From NCBI RefSeq assembly GCF_024713945.1, contig NC_134686.1, forward strand, positions 2,194,001 to 2,258,000: a stretch of 64,000 nt of DNA. Direction: 5' to 3'. Position numbers and translations under genes: made by a program. This stretch comes from Dermatophagoides farinae. Its lineage: Eukaryota; Arthropoda; Arachnida; Sarcoptiformes; Pyroglyphidae. The notes beneath the pieces are model-generated. The model ran no database searches. It worked only from the letters and a program-made list of their open reading frames with translations, and was not told the DNA's origin. Below, in pieces: positions 1 through 13,060 of this stretch (positions are counted from its first letter, which is position 1; the number at the start of each line of letters is the position of its first letter).

Positions 1-365
1 TGTATGGATCGAAAATTTGGTTCAATTTTGGTGGTGGTGTTGGTGGTGGTGGTTGCTACCAGGTTTTTTTTCCTCTTTTACCAATTTATTCTTACTCATA
101 CATAGAAAAAGATAGTGAGAGAGAGAGAGAGAAAAGTATGAAATAGAAAAAAAAAGATAGATGCCTCCAATGGAATGGAATCTTTCATTTTGGAATCTAA
201 ACTCTCTCTCTCTCTCTCTTTTTTCCTGAAATGAATGCACATAACTCTCAGCTTGTGTGTGTGTGTGTGTGTCTGCTATGGCAAATGATAAATTACCAAA
301 TGAAAAAAAAATTCGACAAACTCTATCCGAACGAAGTAACCGAACGAATAATTCACCATATATTC

Positions 366-368
366 TGG

Positions 369-403
<35 letters not shown>

Positions 404-436
404 ACTGTTTTTTTTTTTTTTTTTTTTTTTTTTTTT
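366..436 (+). repeat. (GTT)n followed by a 29-nt poly-T
   Basis: A GTT run (about 368-403), then poly-T at 408-436. Confidence 0.95.
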
Positions 437-757
437 GATTGGTGGAAATGAAAATTCTACCATATATATATGCTAGCTATGTTTCTGGTAATGGCGGCGA
501 ATACGTAACATATACAGTTATTTATCATTTGTATACATAGAATATATTTGCCTGCATGTGTTGTATACTTGGATACGTTGTTGTTGTTGTCGTTGTTGGT
601 ATTCAGAGAAAAAAAATCCAATTCCAAAAAAAAAAGAAAAGAAAATTCGAATTTCAAATGGTTGGCGCCCATTTTTCTTTTCGTCGTTGTTGTTGTTGTT
701 GTTGTTTTCTTATTGTATCTTTTGCAAAAAAAAATAACAACAACAACAACAATACAC

Positions 758-863
<106 letters not shown>

Positions 864-2584
864 TGAATGATGATATGAAAAAATAAAAGTTATAACATTA
901 CAACGGCTGGGTGCATACAGAATTTCTATTTCTATTTTTTTTTGAATTTGAAATTTGAAATTTTTTTTTCTTTGGAATCTAGAATCGAAACGCAATGAAT
1001 CATATATGATCAAAATGTTGGCAAAATAAATGAGCAAGCTAGAATGAAATCAGATGAATGAATGACTGGCTGTTGGTATGTTAATAACAAATTTTCAGAA
1101 TTTTTTGTCTATTCCTATTCAATCTATAACAATTGAGGTGTTTTAAAAATGAACATTTTGAACTCTATAAAATGTGAAAAAAAGATATTGATATTTTAGC
1201 ATCATTTGCATGAATTTAGTGTATATGAGTATGGAAATGATACACAAATTTTTTTCCTTTAATCCTCTAAAAACCAATGGGAAAAGAGATGGATTTTTTT
1301 TTGTCTGCCACCCGATAGAGAGGATTAATTTCTTCGATACCCAAACGTACACACATACACACACTTTATTTTGGTAGGTTCGTTTTTTTTTATTTGTCTA
1401 AATCAATCGGTCTTCCGTTTTAATATTTTTTTTCCATTCGTCAGGATCTAATTTTTTTTTTTCCTTCTCACTTTATCATGGCCTATTTCATCGTATATAT
1501 CTCATCAGAAATCTTTCAAAAAAAAAAAAAAATTTGAAAGAAAAATCGAAAACTTTTTTTGTTGTTGTTGTTGCCAGCTTTTTGATCTGATCCTTAAGCT
1601 TGTGTGTGCGTGTGTGTGTGATGATGATGATGGCCAGTTGGTTTTGTTCCAACTTTTCAACTTGAATACAACATACACAATTGTTGGAACCATTAATCAT
1701 CGATAGTGTATATGTGTATGTGTGTGTGTATGTATGTTTGTGAAATGATATGATGAACAGCGCAACGAAAAAAAAACCAGTCAGTTCTGGTGAAAATGGT
1801 TTCCATTGATTGGTCCAAATATGGATTTTATAATACAAATAGCGATCGAAAAAAAAGAAGAAAAAAGAACAAGAGAGAGAGAGAGAGAGACAAAGAAAAA
1901 TTGCTCCTTTTTGGGTGAATGAAATGGCCTATATATATTATTATTAGATTTATATATATAGAGAAAGATATGAATTATGAATTTATATCCACTGTATCTG
2001 TGTGTGTGTAAGTGTGTGTGTGTGTGTGTCAAAAAAAAAAAATGAAAAAAAGCCAGGCCTTTGGTGAAAGAGATGAATGATTTTTTTATTATTAATATTC
2101 ATTTCATTGGCCATTTTGGAAAAAAAGTTTCCAAGTTTTAGTTTTGGGACTTAGTTGGTGGTTTTTTTTTTTTTTGGTTGTTGGTGGTAGCCAATGGAAA
2201 CAAATATACATTCACGTTCATGAATTTTAATTTTAATTTTTTTTTTTTTACTTTTCAGTCTGTCATTTTCATTTTTTTTTCTCTCTCTCTCTGTTCATTC
2301 TGACATTGGCATTATCTTGTGTGTACTATCTTGTGTGCGCACATATTATTATCTCCTTTTTTTTACCCGCTGTTTTTCTATCTTTTGCTTTGACTTAATT
2401 CTCTTCGTATGTTTAATAGCAATTTTTCATTAAATTGTTATTAATCTTCATGTCCAAAAAAAAAAAAAAAAAAAAATTCATGATATGAATAATATTACCA
2501 GAGATGAGAATAGTCAGCAACAAACCAACAAAGAACTAATAGTAAAAACTAACTATAAAACAAAAACAAGTGAAACAAGATGGA

Positions 2585-2608
2585 TTTTTTTTTTTTTTTT
2601 TTTTTTTT
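2585..2608 (+). repeat. Poly-T run (24 nt)
   Basis: A pure T run. Comparable homopolymers are at 30919-30941, 35356-35378 and 56714-56738. Confidence 0.95.
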
Positions 2609-2736
2609 GGCCATCACACATCTATCCATGGATCCAAGAAAAAAAAACACACACACACACAATGCATACATTTAGCTTCTACTTGTTTTTGGGTTTGTTG
2701 TTGTTGTTGTTCTTATCATTTAATAGCTAGAAAACT

Positions 2737-2760
2737 AGATAGATAGATAGATAGATAGAT
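2737..2760 (+). repeat. (AGAT)n microsatellite
   Basis: Six perfect tetranucleotide copies. A similar interrupted (GATA)n lies at 39134-39172. Confidence 0.95.
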
Positions 2761-2862
2761 GGAAGAAAAAAAACTTTGAAATGAAATATTATTCTGTAGA
2801 CACCACACACACACACACTATACCGATATATAAAATATGGTTTGTCCATCGTTTTTAAGAAG

Positions 2863-2922
2863 AAAAAAAAAATAAGAATGGTCATTCTCGTTTTTTTGGC
2901 AGATGTGTGTAAAGATTGTCTT
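2863..2922 (+). repeat. Dispersed duplicate, copy 1 (partner inside the minisatellite at 3430-3489)
   Basis: An A-run followed by ATAAGAATGGTC, then TTTTGGCAGAT, then GTGTAAAGATTGTCTT, occurs here and at 3430-3489 in the same order and strand with a few small indels. Weaker similarity continues to about 2940 and 3507. It is probably a local duplication in which one copy was inserted into or captured by the array. Confidence 0.75.
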
Positions 2923-3247
2923 TTCACTATTTTCAGCTGTATTTTTTTTGTTGCATCACCCACTTGTAATATAGAAAAATTTATCAATCACCAAATCCAG
3001 CTCTTTTTTTTGGTAACCATTCGTCATTTCGTCATGCTATTAGTCATGACTAGCCATCCTGGTTTGTTGCTGCCTATTTACAAAGCGTCATTTTATTTCA
3101 TATTAGTTATTTTTACACCCCCCATAAAACTTTATATGGTTTACAAGTTCGTGTCAGCTGTATGACTTTTGAATTATTTTCTTCTTGATCTCCAAGATTA
3201 ATCATCAAGGCAAAATTAACCACAATGTCACGGATGATGAAACTTCA
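2923..3247. other. Complex non-coding island before the minisatellite
   Basis: More complex than its flanks. It holds the 12-bp palindrome TAGTCATGACTA (3041-3052) and two TTTATGG/CCATAAA-like homeodomain cores near 3120-3140. A 107-codon ORF (2842-3165) is hydrophobic and matches nothing I know. Confidence 0.5.
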
Positions 3248-4115
3248 CAATCGTTGCCATTTTCGTGATTTGTCGCATGCTTTGAGACAATATCGCATTA
3301 CGATCATTGCCATTTTCGTAGTTTGTCGCATGTCCTAAGACAATACGATCGTTGTCATTCCAGTGAGATGTCGCGTGTGACATTACGATCATACCATTTT
3401 CGTACTTTGTCGCATAAGACAATGCGATCAAAAAAAAATAAGAATGGTCCATTGCGATTTTGGCAGATAAGATGTGTAAAGATTGTCTTGTCACATTGCC
3501 AGTACAGTCGAATGTCCGTAGATAAGCCAATACAATCGTTGCCGCCGCTTTGGTTTGTCGCATGACCATGGACAATACGATCGTCACCATTCCAGTGGGA
3601 TGTCGCTACTGATTCAATGCGATCGTTGCCTCCGTCATGGATTGTCGCCCGTTCTCTGACGGTGCGATCGTTGCCAATCGGGTGGAATGTCGCCACTGAT
3701 TCAATGCGATCGTTGCCACTTTCCTGGTTTGTCGAATGTCCACGGCAATGCGATCGTCACCACTACGGTGGAATGTTCGTGTATGACGAGGAACCTATGC
3801 GATCGTTGCCACTTTCGTGGATTGTCGCGACCGAAGATCCGTTGCGGACGTTGTCACCGTCATTTTTTTCCTCGATTATTTCATATCATCGTTATTAATC
3901 GTCATCAAGGACAAATAATCTTGTATACTATATATCTACATTTGAAAAACAAGCCCGGTGGATTGTCGTGTATGACGAAGATCCGTTGCGATCGTTGCCA
4001 CCATCATGCCAATCGGGTGGGATGTCGCAACCGAGCCATTGTGACTTTTCCACTGTCATGGATTGTCGCACGTCCTTGAACGTACGATCGTTGCCACGAA
4101 TTGTCACAATTCGGC
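3248..4115 (+). repeat. GC-rich minisatellite with alternating ~45/42 bp units
   Basis: About 15 degenerate units start with CGATCGTTGCC or a close variant at about 3249, 3301, 3346, 3386, 3425, 3533, 3578, 3620, 3665, 3707, 3751, 3800, 3845, 3989 and 4085. In the best region the spacings run 45, 42, 45, 42, 44. Two forms alternate: type A (CACTTTCGTGGTTTGTCGC) and type B (CATTCCAGTGGGATGTCGC), making an ~87-bp dimer. Two interruptions occur, at 3430-3530 and about 3860-3955. The array is rich in CpG in a CpG-poor window. It ends at a small palindrome (GAATTGT-C-ACAATTC, 4098-4112). I recognise no known family. Confidence 0.85.
3430..3489 (+). repeat. Dispersed duplicate, copy 2 (interrupts a minisatellite unit)
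   Basis: This copy replaces most of a unit: the spacing between cores at 3425 and 3533 is 108 bp instead of about 45. It breaks the A/B alternation at the point where a B unit is expected. The match to 2863-2922 includes AAGAATGGTC, TTTTGGCAGAT and GTGTAAAGATTGTCTT. Confidence 0.7.
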
Positions 4116-4437
4116 CAGTTCTTTAACTCCGGACTATCTAATTGATAGCGAATATCGCCAGAATCGAATGATATTCCATTTGCATTCAGGCACTGAATGA
4201 AAAAAATTGTTCGCTTCTGTGCAAGTTCTGTCTACAATTTGAAATATATTTATATGTAAATTAAAAATTTTCAGATGGTTTTTTTATAATCTCTCGATTT
4301 CGTTGTTACGATGTTGTTTGCCAATTGCTTCCCAGATCCTCTTGTTCTTGTCCATCGTTTTTATTGCCTTTTTCCATCGATAACTATGTCATGATTACCA
4401 AACGACTCATTATTGGTCTTTTACCTATTTTTGTAAA

Positions 4438-4637
4438 TTGGTGACAAAATAAAAACACAAAGAGTTGAATAAACCAAGAATAATATGTGCCACTATTGAT
4501 TGTTTTTTTTAATCTTTGATTCTTTATTCATTTGCAAATTTTTTTTTTTTTTTTGGTGACAAATAAAAACACAAAGAGTTGAATAAACCAAGAATAATAT
4601 TCGCCACGTTGATTGTTCATTTGCAAATTTTTTTTTT
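4438..4637 (+). repeat. Two-copy direct tandem repeat (~115 bp and ~85 bp)
   Basis: Copy 1 (4438-4552) and copy 2 (4553-4637) both run TTGGTGACAAA-ATAAAAACACAAAG, AGTTGAATAAACCAAGAATAAT, GCCAC-TTGATTGTT and end in CATTTGCAAA plus poly-T. They are nearly identical over about 60 bp. Copy 2 lacks about 25 bp of T-rich filler before CATTTGCAAA. The poly-T end of copy 1 abuts copy 2, which resembles a slipped or A-tailed duplication. Confidence 0.8.
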
Positions 4638-5030
4638 ATGTATAAAGAAGAGAAAAAAAATCAGTGAAATCCCCAGTTGAATTGATGAATTGAGGCTTTC
4701 ATATCATATCTTGTCTTGTCTTGTCATTCATTGTATACATAACATGACATGACATGATTATCGATGTTGTTCAAAGCATGCCAAAAAAATAAAATAAAAT
4801 AAAAGTCGAGAAAGAGATGGATGGCAATAGATTTTTGTTGATAGCTCTAGAGAGTGAGAGAGAGAGAGAGAGAGAAAGAGATTCACACCAGCATTAATTT
4901 TTTTTTTTTTTTTGCAACAGGCAGTGTGTAAATGATAATCTTATCTTAATTAGCTGAATAAATGAATGTTTTTGTGTGTGTTTGTGTGTGTGTGTGGATT
5001 TTCATTCTCTTTTTAGCATTGCTTAATGAT

Positions 5031-5064
5031 AATGATGATGATGATGATCATCATCATCATCATT
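5031..5064. repeat. Perfect 34-bp GAT/ATC palindrome
   Basis: A (GAT)n run meets an (ATC)n run at GATC (5046-5049), giving 17-bp arms that pair perfectly. Similar but shorter palindromes occur at 20249-20274 and 51308-51333. Confidence 0.9.
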
Positions 5065-8000
5065 TTCACTTTGAAGAATGAATCAAAATGGTAACTTGAT
5101 TTGTCGTCATCGTCATCGTTGTTGTTTGTAGAAATTACATTCACATTTAATTGTTTGCTGTTGTAATTTGTTTGTTTTCATTATTTTTTTTCTTGCTACC
5201 AAAATCCATATTTATAAGGCAAACATGATGCAAAAGAAAATCTTTTTTTTTTTTTTTTTTTTTGCTTGAAAAAAATCAAAAAAAAAGAAATGATAAAAAT
5301 CAGCAGTTTAAATAATGATAATGATGATGATGATGATGATGATGTAATTTGGAATTAATTGCTACCGGGTGTTTAGATATATATGGCGATAATCATCATC
5401 ATCATCATTATCATTTATTTTGCGGATAAATTCAACTGTCAATTATGATTATGATACATATTTTCATCATTGACATTGATTGTTGATTGATTTATTGCCT
5501 TTTTACGTTTGTTGTTGTTTTTTTGTTGTTGAATTCTGATCAACAAACAACAACAACAAATCGATTATTATTGGTATACGAAAAAAAAACTGGGCAATAA
5601 AAACAAATTGTTTATTATTTTTAGCTCTCAAATTTCCTTTTGTTGTTGTTGTTGTTGTTTGACTTTTTTTTTCATTGAAACCAACACAACATCTAGCCAC
5701 TAGACTAGATTTGTATGGCCAATAATATTTGTTGAGTGTTTATGATTCTAATTCGTTCAAGTGTTCATATGTTCAAATTCTGTAGTAGTGAGAGAAAAAA
5801 AAAATAAAAGAAAACTGATGTTTGTCACATCAACAAAATAAAATAAAAAACAAAACATTTGAGGTTGTTGATGATGATTACGGTTGTTTGTTTGTTTGTT
5901 TGTTTTTTTACCACCATTTTTATTGGCTCTATTAAGTTTATAGTCTGTGTGTGTGTGTGTGTTTTGTTTTTCCGTTGGATAATAATAATAATACAAATTT
6001 GTTTCTGGAACAGCAACAACAACAACAACAACAACAAGCCACACATGCAATTGTTTTGAATTCATTTCATTTATTTATTCTGTGTTTTTTTTCATTCATA
6101 GAATTGCAATTCGGCTGAAAAATTTATTTTTTTTTTTCGTTTTTTTTTTTGATAGTAAATCGTAGTAGTAGTAGTAGTTGTAGTTGTAATATATCGAGTA
6201 ATAGAAGTTGCCGGCCATCATCATCATCATCATCATCATCATTGTCGATATATTATGTTGATGATAATGATAATGACCATATAATAACAATAAAAATAAA
6301 ATATCACATATAGAATATATATGTCTATGTGTGTGTGTGTGTGTGTGTATTATAAGTATCTGTGTGTGTGTGTAAATATTATATAACTGAAAATGTTCTA
6401 ACCCGATGAAGAAGATGATGATGATGATGACGTGTGGATTGAATTGAACATTGAACACTTAACATTTATATATGTGAATTATGATGGTTAAAGAAGCTTG
6501 CTGCGCTTTTTTTTATTTATAATAATAAACATAAGTATATTACATAATGTTTGTGGTTTTTTAACAGTTTATCATCAATTTCTCCCTCGCTCTCTCACTC
6601 AGACTATAAAATGTGTGTAAATAAATAAATAAACTTACTTTCGGTCAATTTGACGGTCTTGATGATCATGATTATGATGATGATGATGATGATGATCGTT
6701 GTTGTTGTTGTTGTTGTTGTTGTTGTCATCATCATAATATAATATCCATAATCTACAATGTTTTTTTTTTTTTGAACATTTTCATTGAATAACTGTTTTC
6801 ACTCTCTCTCTCTCTAGCTCTCCGCTATTGCATTGACCTTATGGATTTCTCTCTCTCTCACACACACACATATTTTGATTTGTAAAACGATGATAATAAT
6901 AATGATAATGATGATCATTTAATAAAAAAAAAATATTGCCATATCAATAATGCTTCATAATGATGATGATGATGATAGTAATAAACACTTGTTTGAAACT
7001 AATTTACCCAGTTACCCATATTATTTACTAAACGATGATGATGATGATTGAATATCATCATTTTTTTTTTGTGTAATATGACAAATTATGTGAATCGTTT
7101 AGGATTTCATTCATTTATTTTTATAATAAATTGCTAGAAAGTTTCCCGGTTTGTTTGTTTGTTTTTTTGTTTTTCGAAAAAATTTCCGTCATTATTATTT
7201 GTTGTCAAGAAAATACAATGTTTCCATTTTTTTGCCTATTAGTGAAACGAAATAATTGTGCTTGATTTAATGATTTAATGATTAGAAAGAGGAAAAAATC
7301 AATCAAATCAATAGGGAAAATGAATAATGAATGACATAACAATTTATGAAAAAAAGTCACGATAATTTTGAATCTCAAATTTCTTCTTGAAGCAAAAAAA
7401 AATTATTTAAATTTGAAAATTTTTTTTCAACAAACAATCAATCAATCAATCGATCGATCTTATCGTTGCTTTTTTAATTGAGATTAGCACATAAATTGAG
7501 ATTGTGTGATGAACATAATTATCTTTCATCATTATCATTATAATTGCCTGTTTCTATAAACGAAATCTTGAAGGGAAAAAATGATGACGATGATGATGAT
7601 GAGAAAGAATGCCCTAAAAGAATGAACAAAAAAACGAAAAACTGTATTAGATGGTGTGACACGATGACGATGACGACGACCTTTTCTTTCATTTTTAATT
7701 CATGTCTCTGATTTTCAAATAGCAAAACAAAATATTGCCTGAACAGAGAGATAATTATCATGTTCAACCTTTTCTTTTTGTTTTCTATACATCCAATAAT
7801 AGGTTTAACCATCATTATCGTCATCATTGAAGTTTTATTTCGTTCGTTTGTTTGTTTGTTTGTTTGTTTGATTGTTTGTTAAGTTCAGTGTGTGAACATT
7901 TTTGTAATGGTTTGTGTCTCTGCGTGTGTGTGTATGTGTGTGACACAACAGGTAAATAGCCAGGTTTTTCTTTTATCCGTTTCATATATAGGATTTAGTT

Positions 8001-10959
8001 TTGTAATAATTCGTGTGTGGTTCTATTGTTTTTCATTTTGACTATTATTATCCCCTTTTCTTTCTTTTTTTTTTTGTTACAATTTTCATTGATTTTTCAG
8101 GTACAATGGAGATGATGATGCTGTTTTTGTCAATGATGATAATGATAATGATGATATTGTAAATCATTATGATTGTTTGTGTGTGTGTGTTATGACCCCT
8201 CAATATACACACAGGACACATACAGATTGTTCAATAATGATTTATCATCATCAAATGAAAACAATGGCAATGATAATGACAATTGGACAATTTAATTAAC
8301 TGTCCACGTTTTTTGTTTTTGTTTTATTTTTATTTATTTATTTTTTGGTTGCCGGTTGATTGTATCTGATTTGTTTCTGTTGTTTTTTTTCTCTATGATT
8401 TTCAATCTAGAATTGAATTTTTTCATCCATTTATAGGTTTCAATTCCATGAGACATCATTGTTGAATGAAATTCTTAAAAATACCATGACATTGGGTGTA
8501 TCATATTACGTATACACACGCACACAATAATTGGATATATGTATGGTATGTTATAACAATTATCGATTAATCATCATCATCATCATCATCATTTTATTTG
8601 ATTTGACGATAAAAGGTAAAATTCACATGTCTCTCTCTTATTCATTTATTCCGGGCCCGTACATTGTACACATTGTGTATACACACGTAATCATCGAACC
8701 GAAAACTTTGTATTTGATTTTCATACAAACAAAAAACTTTGAACCATAATAATAATAACCATTATAATGAATATAATTACTATTATTCGGTATTGTAACA
8801 ATCAAATTTCAAATTTTGATAATTAATGACAATTAATGTTAGCATGGCTGCTGCTGCTGCTCGATGATGTTAATTATGATGGTGATTAGTTTGATGATTT
8901 TCAAACATCTTTTTACCACCAAAATTTACCTATAATAATGATGATTGGAAAAAAAGTCATTATTAAATTGGATTGAAAATTATTTATTTGGAAAACTTTT
9001 TTTTTCTACGTTTCAAAATCCCAATGTGAAACTTTATAGCGGTAATGAATTTTTTTTGCAGAATTCATCACCAATATTAATCCAGCCTAATGGAATATTA
9101 TTGTTTGTCAACATAGAATTTCCATTTCATTTTCATTTTCATTTTTTTTTTTTTGATTTTTGTTTTCCATTGATTTCACTATAAATTGTCAACGGCAGCG
9201 TACGCGTGTGTGTCTAAATCTATAAGGTTTTTTAGGTTGTCATTTGGGCGAATGTGACAGAATAAAAAAAAACACTGAATGGCGTATTTAGCATCTCACC
9301 CGAGAGAGAGAGAGAGGGAGAGAGATCAGAATTATAATCATCATCATCATCACTTGTCGAGTCATTGGATTCTAAAAGCTTTTTGTTGTTATATGCCATT
9401 TGAAATAACAAAGCACAAAACACACACACACATCCAGAGACAGACAGAAACAAAATATTAGTGAGATTTATGTATGGGACTAAGGCAAAAAAAATTGCTC
9501 AAGTCAGCATTGTAATCGATTATTTTTTTTTTCGTTTCTCTATTTTTATTCGAGCATTGAGATGTTTTTTTTTTCTCAGCAAACAACAACAACAACAAAA
9601 AAATCTGATCACATCTGATGGATTTCATTGTCGTTATAATTAATATATAACAGGAATTTAAGAATTTGATTCGATTTAACAAAAAAAAATTTTCATTTGC
9701 TGATAACCAAAAAAAACAAACTAAGAATTAATGAGAAAAATAACCAGAATGGACACTTATGAATACAAATTGAATCTGAACGTTTGTGTACATGTGTGGA
9801 TGAATTATAGTTTTTTTTTGTTTGGTTTTTCTATATTTATAAAAAAAAAAAATTTTAAACGCGTGCGTCATCCGTTCATTGTTGCTTTTTTTTCTGTTTT
9901 CATTCTATATGGATTATATATTGAATTCAATCAATCAATAGAATAGTCCATTTTTGAATTCGTTTTGATTCTGATTGTGATCAAAATGAATGTTCCACAC
10001 ACAGAGAATAATGAAAAATTTTTTAGTTCATGCTCATGTGTTTTGAAAATTCAAAAAACCTATAGCTACTCGTGTTTGCTTTGGTTTTTTCAACATTCTG
10101 ACATTGATTAATATCGTTTGTGTGTGTGTGTGTGAGTGCAGAATTCAGTTTTGGAAAAAAATAGTATAAGAGAATCGTACATTTTAAATTGAATCATATA
10201 TGATGATGATCAGCTTGAAAATACAAATTTTATCCATGCTGAACACTATAGTGTAATGGAACTGTATGTGTGCTTTTTTTGTTTGGGCGTCATCATTGTC
10301 ATTTTTGGGATAATAATGTTTAAATGAATAATTGATCTGATTACATTGTTTTTATTTTCATTTTTGAATTTTTTTTTCGTTCATTTTTTTTGTATGATGA
10401 TTCAGTTTGTTGTTCAGCCATGATGATGGTGTTTGATGTTGCACACACACTTTTCAACAGTAGTATAAAAGCATCATCTATTCGTTTTTTTTTTTGGCTG
10501 TTTGAAGAACAACAAAAAAAAACTACCATGGTTGATGATGGCGTTTTACGGTTAATTAGATTCTTGATACACGAGTAAAAATCAAGTATAATAGCATACT
10601 ATACCCCATGATGATGTTTATGATGATGATGATGATGATGATGATGGAACTATGAAATGAAATGAATAAAGATTGCCAGATGAAGATATTGTTTTTTTTT
10701 CGTATTGTATTGTAAAAATGTGTGTGTTGTGTGTGTGTGTGTGTGGGTCGACAAAAACTCTTTCATTTAAAAGCATTTTATTTTATTTTTCCATTGCAAA
10801 CTTTTTTTTTCTTGTTTTTTTTTTCTTTTTTGGAAAGAAAAAAAAATGTTGAAACATTGTTCCATTTATGGATGGGAATATGAAAACAAAAACAAAAAAA
10901 AATAAATTGAGGGGTTTGGGTGCTGGGTGCTTTTGTGTTTTGAAATGGTGGTGGGAGTA

Positions 10960-10981
10960 CGACGACGACGACGACGACGAT
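10960..10981 (+). repeat. (ACG)n trinucleotide tract
   Basis: About seven copies of ACG/CGA. Others are at 34305-34328, 40247-40265 and about 42418-42455 (reverse orientation). These tracts are among the few CpG-rich spots in the window. Confidence 0.9.
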
Positions 10982-11510
10982 GATTGTTCGCTAATGGAAA
11001 AATGAATTTTTTTTCTGTTTTGTTTCGTTGGAACATCCATGATTCTATTTACATTTGACAATTTTTTTTGGGATTTTTTTTCGCTGGTTCCCTTTTACAT
11101 GTCATACAATTTTTCATTTGTTTTTGGCTTGTTGTTGCCTGAGAACAATGAGCTAAAGAACCAAAACCTGACGAAAAATTAACAAAAACTTGAATGTATG
11201 AATGCATATATGAATGCATTTATTTTCTGTTTTCTGTTCAATTCTGTTCAGTTTTGTTTTGTTTGTTTTATTATTACATTGAACCATTGAACAATAAGAC
11301 AATAACATACAAGCGTATTTTTTTTTGAAAAACCGGAAACAGGAAATTGAATGTGATGAATATATATGAACGACATTATCATTTTTTTTCTTTCTTTCTT
11401 TGATTCAATTCTTCACGATTCATTGGTTTGTGTGTGTGTTCATATGATTGCGGTATACCGATTCCTGTGTGCTGTGTTTTTTTTTTTTTGGTTCAGGAAT
11501 CGAAAATAAA

Positions 11511-11542
<32 letters not shown>

Positions 11543-13028
11543 CCATTACCTTCTCATATTTCCTTTTTTAATATTTCTCCATTATTATATACTGATATAT
11601 TGATCAATTTGAATGCGCTTGCACATGTAAATGTTTGTCATATACTACAACCAATATTGTGACAATATCCATCCTATATTCTTTTCGTTTATTTTGTTGT
11701 TGTTTCCCTGATAAAAATAAAGAAAAATCAACCAGGAAAATAAAAATGTTGCCAAACAAAAAAAAAAAAATAAACTCACTCCACCCTTGATTCATTTAAA
11801 AACTCATTCCATTGGAATGTGCGATAGGAAAACAGTAGAATCATCAATATGCAATCATTTTATTGACATTTTATTGAAAAAAAAATTCAAATTTGATACA
11901 ATTTCTATTGATCATCTTATTCAATCGACATCATCATCAACATTTGATACATCATCTCAGTGTGGTTGAATGTTGATGATGATGATAAGAACTTTTTTGA
12001 AATTCAAATATTTTTTTTTTTTACACATAAAACACGGCAAATATCGAATAAGAAATCGATTAAGGTTTTGCAACAACAAAAATAAAAAAAAAAACTGATA
12101 TGATGATGATGAGAATGAGTATGTATGCTGCTGTTATGCGATTCTAATACAACTTTTTTTTTGTTAACTTACCAAAAAAAAAGAATCCACTGTATTCACT
12201 TTGATAGTGTGGATTCCTATAATTATATGTTGAAGCAAAGAATTGTATATATCAAACATTTGTCTGTCTATGTGTGTGTGTGTCTGTTACAGTTGAACCA
12301 TGTTTATGGATGCAAGAGAAAAAAAATGATGTTTCAAACTCAAATCATGATGATCGAATGATGATGATGATCATGATGATGATTTGGTTTGGAAATCGAA
12401 TTCTTTTTCTTTTTTTTTTTTTTTATTCACTCCAGTTTCTCCAATTCTTGCATTATCATTGCCTTTCTTTCTTTTTATTTTTTTATTCTAAAAATAAAAC
12501 CAAGCAATGAGTTTTAGTTTTCTTCCAGAATCAGAATAAAAAAAAAGATGTGACAAAATAAAAAAAAACGAATAAGCAAAAGAAATGATGGTTTGAAACT
12601 CCTTTTGTTTGTGTATATATGTGTATGTGTCTATCTTTAGTTGTAAGTTTTATTCTCTATTCGTTGTTATTTTCTTTGATGATTGTTTGATTTGTTTGTT
12701 GATAATTCGTTTGTCGTTTGTAGTTTTTTCCATTTCCATCATCATCATCATAATTCGATTTCGATTTTGAGCTCCCACAACAACAACAACGACGACGACG
12801 ACGAACTACGATGACAAAATTATTGTTATTTTTCGTGTCTTATTCTTATTTTCATGTTGTTGTTTTTTTTTTTTGGTTAAATTGAATACGCAAGCGTAGT
12901 TTCCGACCAATGTTTGTAGATGATGATGATGATGATGATGATGATAATAATCACCATCAACAACAAAAATGATTTCAAGACGAAGTAAAAAAAAAATTGG
13001 AACAAAAACGGAACAAACATTGCCGAGT

Positions 13029-13060
<32 letters not shown>

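Noticed and set aside
10911-10960. G-quadruplex (GGGG-TTT-GGG-TGCT-GGG)
   Set aside because: Only three close G-tracts; the fourth is more than 20 nt away, so the usual motif is not met.
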